This document shows positions 10,135-18,785 of a DNA stretch of 43,159 nucleotides, in pieces. The notes under the pieces are model-generated. The model saw only the letters and a list, made by a program, of their open reading frames with translations, did no database searches and had not been told where the DNA came from. A program made the position numbers and the translations under genes. Numbering within the stretch: the stretch's first letter is position 1; every line of letters starts with the position of its first letter. The stretch lies in the NCBI RefSeq assembly GCF_001605895.1, contig NZ_LUAW01000031.1, positions 1 through 43,159 on the forward strand, read 5' to 3'. This stretch comes from Acinetobacter pragensis. Lineage in GTDB: Bacteria > Pseudomonadota > Gammaproteobacteria > Pseudomonadales > Moraxellaceae.

Positions 10135-10166
10135 AATTAAAAAAGCCATAGTTAACTATGGCTTTT
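10135..10166 (-). terminator. terminator of fadL copy 2
   Basis: AAAAGCCATAGTT (10141-10153) / AACTATGGCTTTT (10154-10166) form a 26-nt perfect palindrome. On the minus strand it is followed by T-rich sequence just past the stop of the second fadL-like gene, so the two paralogues are probably separate transcription units. Confidence 0.8.
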
Positions 10167-10182
10167 GTTTTTAATGAATAAA

Positions 10183-11418
10183 TTAGAAGCGGTAACCGAT
10201 TTTTAAGCCATAAGCCCAAGCATCATTGTCTTCAAATTCTGCAACTTGAGCAGCAACCGCATTGCCTGGAATAGAATATGCACCTGAATGAGCTGTAGCA
10301 TCACCTAACATTAAGTATTTAACACCAGCGGCGATAAAGTAATTTGCAGCAGGGCTGTATTGTGCACCTAAACCAACACTCCAATAGCCTTCTGTTGGAC
10401 CAAGGGTAGATACAGGGTTACCTGCGCCAGTGTCATAACCTACAGAGACATTACCAGCCCAATGATCAGTAAATTTACGGCCTACACCCACTGTCGCAGA
10501 AATTTGGTCATCAGAATAATCAACTAAATTGAAGCCTTTTGTATAAAGACCACCAGTTGCTGCAGCTGAAGCTGCCTCTGAACCTTTACCAAACTTATAT
10601 GGACGGATAGAGAAATCTTTCCAATTTACCCAGCGCACATTCGCGAAAGCAACTGTGTCTGCCATGATGCCAGTTTGCAAATCAAGGTTAACTGATTGAG
10701 GTGTTGTAATATCAGTAGAACCAGTATCAGCAGGGTTGTTAATAATTGCAGTGATAGGTCCAGCACCTGTTGAACTTTCTTTTACATTTACTTCATGTTC
10801 AATTTCTGAACGATAGGTTACAGAAGCCTTTAATGCAATTTCAGGAATTTGATATGCGAAACCGGCTAGCCAGCCAACTGCAGAATCTTCACCGATGTTA
10901 GCATTATAACCACCGAATGCTGTTACACCGCCGTATGCTGCGCCACGTAATTGAACATTGCCTTTCACGGTTTGATAAACAGGGCCAGCATAAAAATTGA
11001 AATTTTCAGTCGGCTGATATCCAAAAATAAATGAAAGGTTTTGTGTTTCAACTTCAACTTCTGTTGATTCGCCTGCTGCATTATTAAATACATTTAGAGC
11101 TGTGGGCGAGTAGGTTGCAGCTGCTCCAAAAGGTTGGTCATAAATAAGACCAAATGAGAAATTAGAAGTTGGTTGAAGTTTTAATGCAACATTATAAAAT
11201 TGATAGTCATCAGCCATTTCACCAGTGCTAACACTTGGTGCTGCTTTAAAGTGACCTGAAACCTCTGGATCTAAAACTGAGATACCTGCTTCAAAGTAGT
11301 TGCCAGGCTGTAAAAATGCAGCAATAGATTGACCTGAACGATCTAGCGCCGCTGCAAACACGCCAGTTGCTGGTAATGTTGCAAGAATAAGGGCTGTAGT
11401 AAGCTTTTTTAATTTCAT
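10183..11418 (-). CDS. FadL-family outer-membrane transport protein (copy 2)
   Basis: A 411-residue FadL-family barrel protein from ATG 11418; the ORF extends to a TTG at 11442, but that adds residues before the signal peptide. The signal peptide ends near ATGVFA before AALDRSGQSIAAFLQPGNYF. It shares with copy 1 the mature N terminus, the FGLIYDQPFGAAATY stretch, the VGRKFTDHWAGN region and the terminal LKIGYRF. It differs in an extra loop near KESSTGAGP and in the 3' third, so ligand range may differ. The upstream region has an operator-like inverted repeat shared with copy 1. Confidence 0.92.
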   Translation of the reverse strand: MKLKKLTTALILATLPATGVFAAALDRSGQSIAAFLQPGNYFEAGISVLDPEVSGHFKAAPSVSTGEMADDYQFYNVALKLQPTSNFSFGLIYDQPFGAAATYSPTALNVFNNAAGESTEVEVETQNLSFIFGYQPTENFNFYAGPVYQTVKGNVQLRGAAYGGVTAFGGYNANIGEDSAVGWLAGFAYQIPEIALKASVTYRSEIEHEVNVKESSTGAGPITAIINNPADTGSTDITTPQSVNLDLQTGIMADTVAFANVRWVNWKDFSIRPYKFGKGSEAASAAATGGLYTKGFNLVDYSDDQISATVGVGRKFTDHWAGNVSVGYDTGAGNPVSTLGPTEGYWSVGLGAQYSPAANYFIAAGVKYLMLGDATAHSGAYSIPGNAVAAQVAEFEDNDAWAYGLKIGYRF

Positions 11419-11555
11419 TCTTTGTCTTTCCTTGGTGTGCAAATTAAATTTACTGCATTTTATTTTGGGCTAAGCTCCATATTGGCTTGGGCTTTATTTG
11501 GCTTCCAATAGGCTTACTTGTTACTCCATGTGACAAAAATAGCACAAAAAAAATA

Positions 11556-11569
11556 AGAGTAAATGCTCT
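11556..11569. promoter_or_regulatory. operator-like inverted repeat upstream of fadL copy 2
   Basis: AGAGTA-AA-TGCTCT; the arms pair at five of six positions (one G-T). Spacing and left arm match the elements upstream of fadL copy 1. It is about 138 bp upstream of the start codon. Confidence 0.35.
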
Positions 11570-11693
11570 AGATGAAAAAAGATGAATAAAAAAATATCTG
11601 TTTAGAGCTTTAGCACTAAAGAATAAAAAAAATAATGCACAAGCCACTGTTTTAAAATAAATAAATTTTGCTTTAAAAAAAATCTGATGAGTC

Positions 11694-11754
11694 ATTAAAA
11701 AAATATAAATATGTGATTTATATAATTAATTATTGTAAATTTAATCACATATTT
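11694..11754 (-). terminator. probable terminator of tRNA-Arg
   Basis: AAATATGTGATT (11707-11718) / AATCACATATTT (11743-11754) form a perfect 12-bp stem with a 24-nt AT-rich loop. On the minus strand a T-rich run follows. It starts five bases after the tRNA 3' end. Confidence 0.6.
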
Positions 11755-11758
11755 GGAA

Positions 11759-11834
11759 TGGTACGCCCTGCGGGACTCGAACCCACGTCGGTCGCTTAGG
11801 AGGCAACTGCTCTATCCAGTTAAGCTAAGGGCGC
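11759..11834 (-). tRNA. tRNA-Arg, anticodon CCT
   Basis: A full cloverleaf of 76 nt with encoded CCA can be drawn. The acceptor GCGCCCT pairs with AGGGCGT (first pair G-U), followed by discriminator A and CCA. The anticodon arm GTTGC-CTCCTAA-GCGAC gives anticodon CCT, reading the rare arginine codon AGG. The T arm is GTGGG-TTCGAGT-CCCGC. It stands alone between the permease gene and the fadL-like genes. Confidence 0.95.
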
Positions 11835-11864
11835 GTAAGCGGAGTCAATTTACTCTATTTTGAA

Positions 11865-11897
11865 AGAAAAAAAAAGTTATTGCCGAAACAATAACTT
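11865..11897 (-). terminator. terminator of the aroP-like gene
   Basis: On the minus strand AAGTTATTG / CAATAACTT (11897-11889 and 11882-11874) form a perfect 9-bp stem with a 6-nt loop, followed by a long T run. It lies between the permease stop and the tRNA gene. Confidence 0.88.
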
Positions 11898-11917
11898 CTT
11901 AAAGGTTAAATGAAAAA

Positions 11918-13270
11918 TTATGCTTTTCTATAAAGGACTTTAAATAGAATAAACATGAGCGCAATCCAAATTGGAATCATGATGACTGCACCGCTTAAGC
12001 CTTGCGTCCACATGATATAAAGTACAGTGGCAATAAAGGCAAGAACCAAGTAGTTGCTGAATGGTGACCAAAGAGCCGGAAATTGAGACACAGTCCCTTC
12101 AGTTTTCATCGCCTTCATGAATTTAAGATGGGTAAGGCTAATCATGGCCCAGTTCAGGACTAAAGCGCCAACCACAATATAAATCAGGTTGCTTAAAGCA
12201 TCTTCCGGTGCAAAGTAGTTTAACAATACACAGCCAAAAATGAGTAATGCAGAGAACAATACCGCAGGGATTGGCACACCTTGCTTATTGGTCTTTGTAA
12301 AGATTTTTGGCGCATTGCCTTGCTGGGCTAAACCGAACAGCATGCGGCTGTTGGCATACATGCCGCTGTTATAAACAGAAAGCGCAGCTGTTAAGATAAT
12401 GAAGTTCAGCAAATGCGCTGCCCAGCCAATACCTAATTGGCTAAAAATCAGTACAAACGGGCTTTTGTCGAGTCCGCCCAGTTCTAGTTGGTTCCAAGGC
12501 ACCAGCGATAGCAGAATAGTTAACGAACCCACATAGAAAATCAGGATACGGAAGACCACTTGGTTAATGGCTTTCGGAATGGTTTTTTGCGGATCTTTCG
12601 CTTCAGCTGCCGCCATGCCGATCAGCTCAATGCCGCCAAAGGCAAACATCAAGAACGCCAGCATATAGAACAAACCTTCAAAGCCATGCGGGAAGAATCC
12701 GCCATGCGTCCATAAGTTGCTGAAAGATGCAGTAGAATCTGGACCAGCAGTCACCAGTAAATAAATACCGAAGACAATCATCGCAACAACAGCGGTGACT
12801 TTAATGATGGAGAGCCAAAACTCTGATTCACCGTAAAATTTTACGTTGCCTAGGTTGACTAGCGTGATAATGACAAAGAAGGTCAGCACAGATGCCCAAG
12901 CTGGAATGTGAGGCCACCAATAATTGATATACTTGGCGACAGCCGTCAATTCAGTCATGGCGACCAAAACATATAAAATCCAATAGTTCCAGCCTGCGAG
13001 AAAACCGGGGAATTTGCCCCAGTATTTGTTTGCAAAATGACTGAATGAGCCTGCTACAGGCTCCTGTACAATCATTTCCCCGAGTTGACGCATAATTAAA
13101 AATGCAATTAAGCCGCCAATCGCATAACCCAAAATAATGGATGGACCGGCAGATTCAATCACATGTGCGGAACCTAAAAATAAGCCAGTACCAATTGCAC
13201 CACCCATGGCAATCAATTGTATATGACGGTTTTTTAAGCCACGCTGAAGTTGAGACGACTCTTTATTCAA
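11918..13270 (-). CDS. AroP-like aromatic amino acid permease (APC superfamily, AAT family)
   Basis: A 450-residue inner-membrane permease with about 12 hydrophobic segments. The N-terminal GLKNRHIQLIAMGGAIGTGL (residues 11-30) is the AAT-family consensus, and MRQLGEMIVQEPVAGSFSHF and NSRMLFGLAQQGNAPKIF are very close to AroP/PheP of Enterobacteria. By homology it imports phenylalanine, tyrosine or tryptophan with protons. Exact specificity within AroP, PheP and related carriers cannot be read from the sequence. It is monocistronic, ending in a strong terminator. Confidence 0.88.
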   Translation of the reverse strand: MNKESSQLQRGLKNRHIQLIAMGGAIGTGLFLGSAHVIESAGPSIILGYAIGGLIAFLIMRQLGEMIVQEPVAGSFSHFANKYWGKFPGFLAGWNYWILYVLVAMTELTAVAKYINYWWPHIPAWASVLTFFVIITLVNLGNVKFYGESEFWLSIIKVTAVVAMIVFGIYLLVTAGPDSTASFSNLWTHGGFFPHGFEGLFYMLAFLMFAFGGIELIGMAAAEAKDPQKTIPKAINQVVFRILIFYVGSLTILLSLVPWNQLELGGLDKSPFVLIFSQLGIGWAAHLLNFIILTAALSVYNSGMYANSRMLFGLAQQGNAPKIFTKTNKQGVPIPAVLFSALLIFGCVLLNYFAPEDALSNLIYIVVGALVLNWAMISLTHLKFMKAMKTEGTVSQFPALWSPFSNYLVLAFIATVLYIMWTQGLSGAVIMIPIWIALMFILFKVLYRKA

Positions 13271-13599
13271 GTTATTTCAGCCCGACAATGGATAAGTGAC
13301 TGGATTGTAATAGATCAGGAAGAAATAGCCTAGTAGCTCAAAAAACATGAAAAATAATTATGATTGATATAACTTATATTTTAATAAACTTATTGAATTA
13401 TCAATAAATGAATCAATAGATTAATTTTATTCTATTTAATAATACTGAATCTGTAATTGAGGAATTGATCTAACAAATGTTGATTTTTTATACTTAAGTC
13501 CTGCATCTAATATTTTTTTTAAAAAAGCCGTTATGATAATGCGTGATTAATAGCGCAATGATCTTGTGCAATACAATGATAAAGATGAAGGATTAAAAT
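13271..13599. other. divergent intergenic region between the permease and prpF
   Basis: This 329-bp AT-rich stretch carries the divergent control regions. Before prpF there are possible -10 boxes (TATGAT 13532-13537, TACAAT 13572-13577) without convincing -35 partners. I see no gene or clear operator. Confidence 0.5.
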
Positions 13600-14790
13600 A
13601 TGCCGTTTGCACCACAAATTAAAATTGCAGCAACTTATATGCGTGGCGGCACCAGCAAAGGTGTGTTCTTTAAATTGAGTGATTTACCCGAAGCTGCCCA
13701 GCAGCCGGGAGCGGTGCGGGATCAGCTTTTATTGCGGGTAATCGGCAGTCCAGATCCTTATGGCAAACAAATTGACGGCATGGGCGGCGCTACGTCCAGC
13801 ACCAGCAAAACAGTTATTTTAGATAAAAGTTCACAGCCGCATCATGATGTGGATTATTTGTTTGGTCAGGTTTCTATTGATAGCGCTTTTGTCGATTGGA
13901 GCGGTAATTGCGGCAATTTGACTGCAGCTGTTGGAGCATTTGCGATTTCAAATGGCTTAGTGGATACAGATAAAATTCCAGACAATGGTATTTGTACCGT
14001 GCATATTTGGCAGGTAAATATTCAAAAAACTATTATTGCGCATGTGCCGATGACCAATGGTCAAGTCCAAGAAACAGGTGACTTTGAGTTAGATGGTGTG
14101 ACTTTTCCCGCCGCTGAAGTGCAGATCGAGTTTTTAAACCCTGCAGATGACGGCGAAGACGGCGGCGCCATGTTCCCTACAGGCAATGTGGTGGATATGC
14201 TGAATGTTCATGATGTAGGTGAGTTTCAAGCCACTTTTATTAATGCCGGCATTCCCACTATATTTTTGAATGCCGAAGATATTGGCTATCAAGGTGTTGA
14301 ACTGCAGGATGCCATTAATGGGGATGCATCAGCCTTAGCGCGGTTTGAAAAAATCCGCGCATATGGCGCCAAGCAAATGGGCTTAATCCAAGATATCGCT
14401 GAGGCGGAAAAGCGCCAGCACACGCCTAAAATTGCATTTGTTTCTCAGCCAAAAAGCTATGTATCTTCCAGCGGTAAAAATATTGAAGAACAGGATACGG
14501 ATTTGCTGGTACGCGCTTTGTCCATGGGGAAATTGCACCACGCCATGATGGGAACAGCAGCGGTAGCTATTGGAACAGCGGCTGCGGTTCCGGGGACTTT
14601 GGTTAATTTGGCTGCGGGTGGCGGTGAGCGTGAAGCAGTTCGATTCGGACATCCGTCAGGTACATTGCGGGTGGGTGCGCAAGCTGTCTTTGAAAATGGG
14701 CAATGGGCGGTCAAGAAAGCGGTGATGAGCCGCAGTGCGCGCGTATTAATGGAAGGCTGGGTGAGAATTCCGCAAGATGCCTTGAAATAA
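13600..14790 (+). CDS. prpF: PrpF, 2-methylaconitate cis-trans isomerase family protein
   Basis: PrpF isomerises 2-methylaconitate in the AcnD/PrpF form of the 2-methylcitrate cycle for propionate oxidation. The 396-residue product has the family features YMRGGTSKGVFFKLSDLP (residues 9-26), SPDPYGKQIDGMGGATSSTS (46-65) and SGNCGNLTAAVGAFAI with the active-site cysteine. AAGGA lies just before the ATG at 13600. The other prp genes (prpB, prpC, acnD) are not nearby, so it is either separated from them or a paralogue acting on a related tricarboxylate. Confidence 0.88.
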   Translation: MPFAPQIKIAATYMRGGTSKGVFFKLSDLPEAAQQPGAVRDQLLLRVIGSPDPYGKQIDGMGGATSSTSKTVILDKSSQPHHDVDYLFGQVSIDSAFVDWSGNCGNLTAAVGAFAISNGLVDTDKIPDNGICTVHIWQVNIQKTIIAHVPMTNGQVQETGDFELDGVTFPAAEVQIEFLNPADDGEDGGAMFPTGNVVDMLNVHDVGEFQATFINAGIPTIFLNAEDIGYQGVELQDAINGDASALARFEKIRAYGAKQMGLIQDIAEAEKRQHTPKIAFVSQPKSYVSSSGKNIEEQDTDLLVRALSMGKLHHAMMGTAAVAIGTAAAVPGTLVNLAAGGGEREAVRFGHPSGTLRVGAQAVFENGQWAVKKAVMSRSARVLMEGWVRIPQDALK

Positions 14791-14805
14791 ATTTATTTGT
14801 GATTG

Positions 14806-14832
14806 AAAGCCCCTCGAACAGGGGCTTTTTTT
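14806..14832 (+). terminator. terminator of prpF
   Basis: AAAGCCCCT (14806-14814) / AGGGGCTTT (14820-14828) form a 9-bp stem with a 5-nt loop followed by T residues. Confidence 0.9.
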
Positions 14833-14999
14833 CGCAAAAAAAATGATATGAAAAATACAGATATAAAAATATTTTTTTAATATATATTTTTATAAGATAA
14901 GTTTGTCATAAAATATTAGAAGGATACGCTGAATTTTTTTTGTGTGATTTTGATAGCATTTCGCAAAGCTATTACTTTAAAAAAGTGAATTGAATTGTG

Positions 15000-15944
15000 A
15001 TGAATAATGCTGATCTTATCGATGATTATGATCCTCAAGAGGTCTTGGAGAATTTACCCATGGCCATGGCGCTGCTGTCGCCTGAAGGTATCGTTCAGTT
15101 CGCCAATCCGCTTTATGCATCTTGTTTTAATTTAACGGCTGCTGAAATGCTGGAAAAGAATATCGGCCAGTTTTCTAATTATGCATATCAGAAATTTATG
15201 AGCGAGCTGGCAGCCTTTGAAGAAAAAGGGCGGGTATCTTCGTTTGAGTTGAATATGGGGAAGCATTATTTTTTGGTGAATTTAAAGCCCTATTTAAACC
15301 AGCAGAACAAAATAAAAAATGTGCTGGTTTGCTGTGCCGAAATCACGCATTTGAAGCGGGCTGAATGCTCATTAAAGCAGCACAATGCTGAATTAAAAGC
15401 GTTGAGTGAAAAAGACCATTTAACGGGGTTGTGGAACCGTAGAAAGTTTGACCGAAATTTGGAAGATTATGAGCAGATGCTTTCAAATATGCAGCTTGAT
15501 GGTTTCAGTATGATTATGCTGGATTTTGACAATTTTAAGCAGATCAATGACCGTTTCGGACACAGTTTTGGAGACGAAGTGCTGCAAACCGGCGCGCAGG
15601 CGCTGGAACATTTGCTGTCTGGCATTCAAGGTGCAGATTTATACCGGATTGGCGGTGAAGAATTTGCGGTGCTGCTGCCGAATATGCAGCTGCAGCGCTG
15701 CTGCGAATTGGCTCAATTTTGCTGCGCTGCGGTTGCTGAATTATCGAATAAATATCAAGAGCAAGGTTTGGCGCTGACAGTCTCATGCGGAGCCGCCAGC
15801 AGCCTATCTGGCCAGAATAGGGCATTCAGTATTTTGCAATGCGCAGATCAGGCCCTGTATAAAGCTAAACTTAATCAAAAAAACTGCACTTATTATTATG
15901 AAAACAATGAAATTCATTTATTTACCCATTCTCAGATAAATTGA
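15000..15944 (+). CDS. PAS-GGDEF diguanylate cyclase
   Basis: This 314-residue soluble protein makes the second messenger cyclic di-GMP from two GTP. A PAS-like sensor domain covers about residues 15-115 (LPMAMALLSPEGIVQFANPL), then a short helix linker, then the GGDEF domain starting DHLTGLWNRRKFD (about 139-151). The active-site motif is GGEEF (218-222), consistent with an active enzyme, and MLDFDNFKQINDRFGH is the metal/substrate segment. The inhibitory I-site RxxD appears as QGAD, lacking the Arg. No membrane segment or signal peptide is seen. ATG 15000 is preferred to the adjacent GTG 14997. It is monocistronic. Confidence 0.92.
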   Translation: MNNADLIDDYDPQEVLENLPMAMALLSPEGIVQFANPLYASCFNLTAAEMLEKNIGQFSNYAYQKFMSELAAFEEKGRVSSFELNMGKHYFLVNLKPYLNQQNKIKNVLVCCAEITHLKRAECSLKQHNAELKALSEKDHLTGLWNRRKFDRNLEDYEQMLSNMQLDGFSMIMLDFDNFKQINDRFGHSFGDEVLQTGAQALEHLLSGIQGADLYRIGGEEFAVLLPNMQLQRCCELAQFCCAAVAELSNKYQEQGLALTVSCGAASSLSGQNRAFSILQCADQALYKAKLNQKNCTYYYENNEIHLFTHSQIN

Positions 15945-16101
15945 ACTGCAGATCAGCCATAAGAATTGCCTTTCATCATAGAGAAAACAAGGCAAAAGCA
16001 GTATGATGCAACAGGCCGGTAAAACATATTCTAGGCCAATTTTGTACATAGCCATGCTAAGACAAGATTGCTGAACAGCTTAACCAAAAATCGAGGTGAA
16101 C

Positions 16102-17010
16102 GTGTCGTCTTTAACTGATGTGCAGGCTCATGCACTGACTGAAGCACAGAATCGGATTCAGCAGGATTTACTCACTGCGCTAGATGCTTTTGCAATTCCA
16201 GAACCGTTAAAGGGCGCTGTGCATCATGCGGTTATGCTTGGCGGAAAACGCGTCCGTCCTGCACTGTGCTATGCGGCAGGCTCGTTGAAGAATAATGCAA
16301 ATGCTGCAGCCGTACGCCGCGCAGCAGTTGCTATTGAATTCATCCATTGCTACTCTTTAGCGCATGATGATTTGCCTTGCATGGATAATGATTTGCTGCG
16401 CCGAGGCCAGCCGACCTGCCATGCGGCCTTTGGTGAAGATACAGCCCTGCTGGCGGGTGATATTTTACAGTCTATGGCATTTGAAGTTTTAGGCAGCCGC
16501 CTGTTTGATCAAGGGCCGGCAGTGGAAGCGCCTATTGTGCTGAAACAAATGCAGATTCTAGCGACGGCCGCATCTAAAATGGTCAATGGGCAAGTGCTGG
16601 ATTTACAGGCCGAAGGCAAAAAAATTGCTCAGGACGCATTAGAAAATATTCACCGCAATAAAACCGGCGCGTTGATTACAGCTGCTGTAATGATGGCTGC
16701 AGTAACACTGTTTGAAGGTACCGATCAGGCAATTCCGAAATTGCGTGAATATGGACAGGCGGTTGGTCTGGCTTTCCAAGTTCAGGATGATATTTTAGAT
16801 ATCGTTTCTGATACTGACGTTTTAGGAAAAACAGCCGGAAAAGATCAGCAGGTTGAAAAATCAACTTATCCTGCTTTGATGGGATTGGAACAGGCCAAGG
16901 CCTACGCGCAGGAACTGCATAATCAGGCTATGGATGCATTGGCTTATTTCGGCGATGATGCGGCGCAGCTGATTTACATTACGCAATTTTTACTGTCACG
17001 TAAGAGCTGA
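16102..17010 (+). CDS. ispA: IspA, (2E,6E)-farnesyl diphosphate synthase
   Basis: IspA condenses isopentenyl diphosphate with dimethylallyl and geranyl diphosphate to give farnesyl diphosphate for quinones and undecaprenyl phosphate. The start is GTG 16102, because GAGG (16093-16096) lies five bases upstream; an in-frame GTG at 16096 overlaps that site. The 302-residue product has the first Asp-rich motif DDLPCMDND (89-97), the second DDILD (229-233) and LGGKRVRPAL near residue 46. The bacterial-type DDxxxxD first motif fits FPP synthase of the IspA class. No dxs or xseB gene is adjacent. Confidence 0.94.
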   Translation: MSSLTDVQAHALTEAQNRIQQDLLTALDAFAIPEPLKGAVHHAVMLGGKRVRPALCYAAGSLKNNANAAAVRRAAVAIEFIHCYSLAHDDLPCMDNDLLRRGQPTCHAAFGEDTALLAGDILQSMAFEVLGSRLFDQGPAVEAPIVLKQMQILATAASKMVNGQVLDLQAEGKKIAQDALENIHRNKTGALITAAVMMAAVTLFEGTDQAIPKLREYGQAVGLAFQVQDDILDIVSDTDVLGKTAGKDQQVEKSTYPALMGLEQAKAYAQELHNQAMDALAYFGDDAAQLIYITQFLLSRKS

Positions 17011-17038
17011 TTATTAAATCATTAAAAAATGATAAATA

Positions 17039-17066
17039 AAAAGGAGAACATAATGTTCTCCCTTTT
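17039..17066. terminator. bidirectional terminator between ispA and putP
   Basis: GGAGAAC (17043-17049) / GTTCTCC (17055-17061) with a 5-nt loop; T-rich runs follow on both strands. It serves the convergent genes ispA and putP. Confidence 0.85.
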
Positions 17067-17079
17067 ATTTTACAGTGTC

Positions 17080-18570
17080 TTACAGGCTTTCTTTGTAAAT
17101 CCTGTCCGCTTCATCAAAGCGTTCTGTAATCTCTTTACCGGGGGCTTTACCCATAAGGCTGACTGCGATGATCGCAATGAATGAGCAGATAAAGCCTGGA
17201 ATAATTTCATAGATACCGGTATCGTCCCAAAGATTTTTCCATAAAATCACCATCACTGCGCCAACGACCATGCCGGCTAAAGCGCCATTTAAAGTCATGC
17301 GTTTCCAGAACAATGAAAGAATAATCAATGGGCCAAATGCCGCGCCAAAACCTGCCCATGCATAAGCGACTAAGCCTAAAACCTTAGATTCGGGATTGCC
17401 TGCCATCCAAATCGCCAATAAGGCAATCAGCAGCACCATGAGGCGCCCGATCCAAACCAATTCTTTCTGTGAGGCATTTTTACGCACGAATGATTTGTAA
17501 AAGTCTTCAGTCAAGGTGCTTGAGCAAACTAAAAGCTGGCAGCTTAAAGTACTCATGACTGCAGCTAAAATAGCAGCCAGCACAATACCGGCAATCCAAG
17601 GATTGAACAGGATTTTGGTTAGTTCCATAAATACTGTTTCAGGGTTGGCATTGACTACAGCCGCCAATTCCGGGTTCTGCTGGAAATATGCAATGCCGAA
17701 AAATCCTGCAGCCACAGCGCCGCCGAGGCACAGAATCATCCATGTCATGCCGATACGGCGCGCATTTGGAATGGATTTCACCGAATCCGCTGCCATAAAA
17801 CGCACAAGAATATGCGGCTGGCCAAAATAGCCCAAACCCCAAGCCATCAGTGACATGATGGCGACAAAGCTTAAATTGCCAATGATATCGGTCGCCTGAG
17901 GGCGCGCGGCTTCAAGCGCCAAAGTGACTTGAGTCATATCCGAGAAAGACATAAGTGTCACGACAGGCGTCAGCAGCAGGGCAAAAATCATTAAGCCAGC
18001 CTGAAGGGTATCGGTCCAGCTGACAGCAAGAAATCCGCCAATAAAGACATAGCTGATGGTTGCAATTGCGCTGATCCACAAGGCCGTGCTGTATGGCAAG
18101 TCAAACATGCTTTCGAACAGGCGTGCGCCGGCAACCATGCCGGAAGCGCAATAAATTGCAAAAAAAACTAAGATAACGATAGCTGAAACAATGCGTAAAA
18201 TCTTTTTCTGGTCATTAAAGCGGTTAGAAAAATAATCGGGCAGGGTCAATGCGTTGTGCTGGACTTCCGTATGTACCCGCAAGCGCCCGGCGACCAGCAG
18301 CCAGTTCAGCCATGCGCCAATAATTAGACCGATGGCAATCCACATTTCAGATAAGCCTGAAAGATAAATTGCGCCTGGCAAGCCCATCAGCAGCCAGCCG
18401 CTCATATCAGATGCGCCAGCAGAAAGTGCGGTAACAAAACTTCCTAAACGGCGGCCCCCTAAAATGTAATCGGATAAATTGCTAGTTGCCCGGTATGCCA
18501 TTAAGCCAATAGCAATCATGGCGGCAATATAAAAAAGAAAGGTGATTAAGGTTGGATTCAGGGAGCTCAT
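17080..18570 (-). CDS. putP: PutP, sodium/proline symporter
   Basis: PutP imports proline with sodium. From ATG 18570 the product has 496 residues with about 13 hydrophobic segments, near the 502 of E. coli PutP. Characteristic stretches are LGGRRLGSFVTALSAGASDM (transmembrane helix 2 with the sodium/proline site), FFAIYCASGMVAGARLFESM and FGQPHILVRFMA. The frame extends to 18675, but the 35 extra residues do not belong to the SSF family N terminus. No putA is adjacent. Confidence 0.93.
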   Translation of the reverse strand: MSSLNPTLITFLFYIAAMIAIGLMAYRATSNLSDYILGGRRLGSFVTALSAGASDMSGWLLMGLPGAIYLSGLSEMWIAIGLIIGAWLNWLLVAGRLRVHTEVQHNALTLPDYFSNRFNDQKKILRIVSAIVILVFFAIYCASGMVAGARLFESMFDLPYSTALWISAIATISYVFIGGFLAVSWTDTLQAGLMIFALLLTPVVTLMSFSDMTQVTLALEAARPQATDIIGNLSFVAIMSLMAWGLGYFGQPHILVRFMAADSVKSIPNARRIGMTWMILCLGGAVAAGFFGIAYFQQNPELAAVVNANPETVFMELTKILFNPWIAGIVLAAILAAVMSTLSCQLLVCSSTLTEDFYKSFVRKNASQKELVWIGRLMVLLIALLAIWMAGNPESKVLGLVAYAWAGFGAAFGPLIILSLFWKRMTLNGALAGMVVGAVMVILWKNLWDDTGIYEIIPGFICSFIAIIAVSLMGKAPGKEITERFDEADRIYKESL

Positions 18571-18726
18571 ACAATATCCATTTTCGAGTTGGACAGCAGA
18601 TCGAAATATGAATTGACAGCAAAGGGAGAGCCAATTGAAGGCAAAATAGACTGCCATCAATTCAAGAGATTTCAAAAATTAACGCGAAATTTAACCATAA
18701 ATAAACAAATTTTGCTGGCTTTTTAT

Positions 18727-18762
18727 CAGCTTAAATAAAAACAGACAGCAAAAATGCTGTCT
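18727..18762 (-). terminator. terminator downstream of qmcA
   Basis: On the minus strand AGACAGCA (18762-18755) / TGCTGTCT (18750-18743) with loop TTTT is followed by GTTTTTATTTA. Confidence 0.82.
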
Positions 18763-18785
18763 ATTGTTTTGAAAACTATGCTGAA

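Larger units (their letters stand above)
11419..11758. other. intergenic region upstream of fadL copy 2
   Basis: These 340 bp are very AT-rich and hold the fadL copy 2 leader, one operator-like repeat (11556-11569) and the hairpin terminating the tRNA transcript. An open minus-strand frame at 11450-11695 is low in complexity and I do not regard it as a gene. Confidence 0.6.

Noticed and set aside
11450..11695. Minus-strand open frame of 81 codons between fadL copy 2 and tRNA-Arg
   Set aside because: Low-complexity Phe/Lys-rich translation of very AT-rich DNA, overlapping the fadL leader, the operator-like repeat and the tRNA terminator.
11835..11864. Promoter of tRNA-Arg containing AGAGTAAAT as a fourth fadL-type operator
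   Set aside because: Only the left half matches and the right arm does not pair; it is more simply AT-rich promoter sequence.
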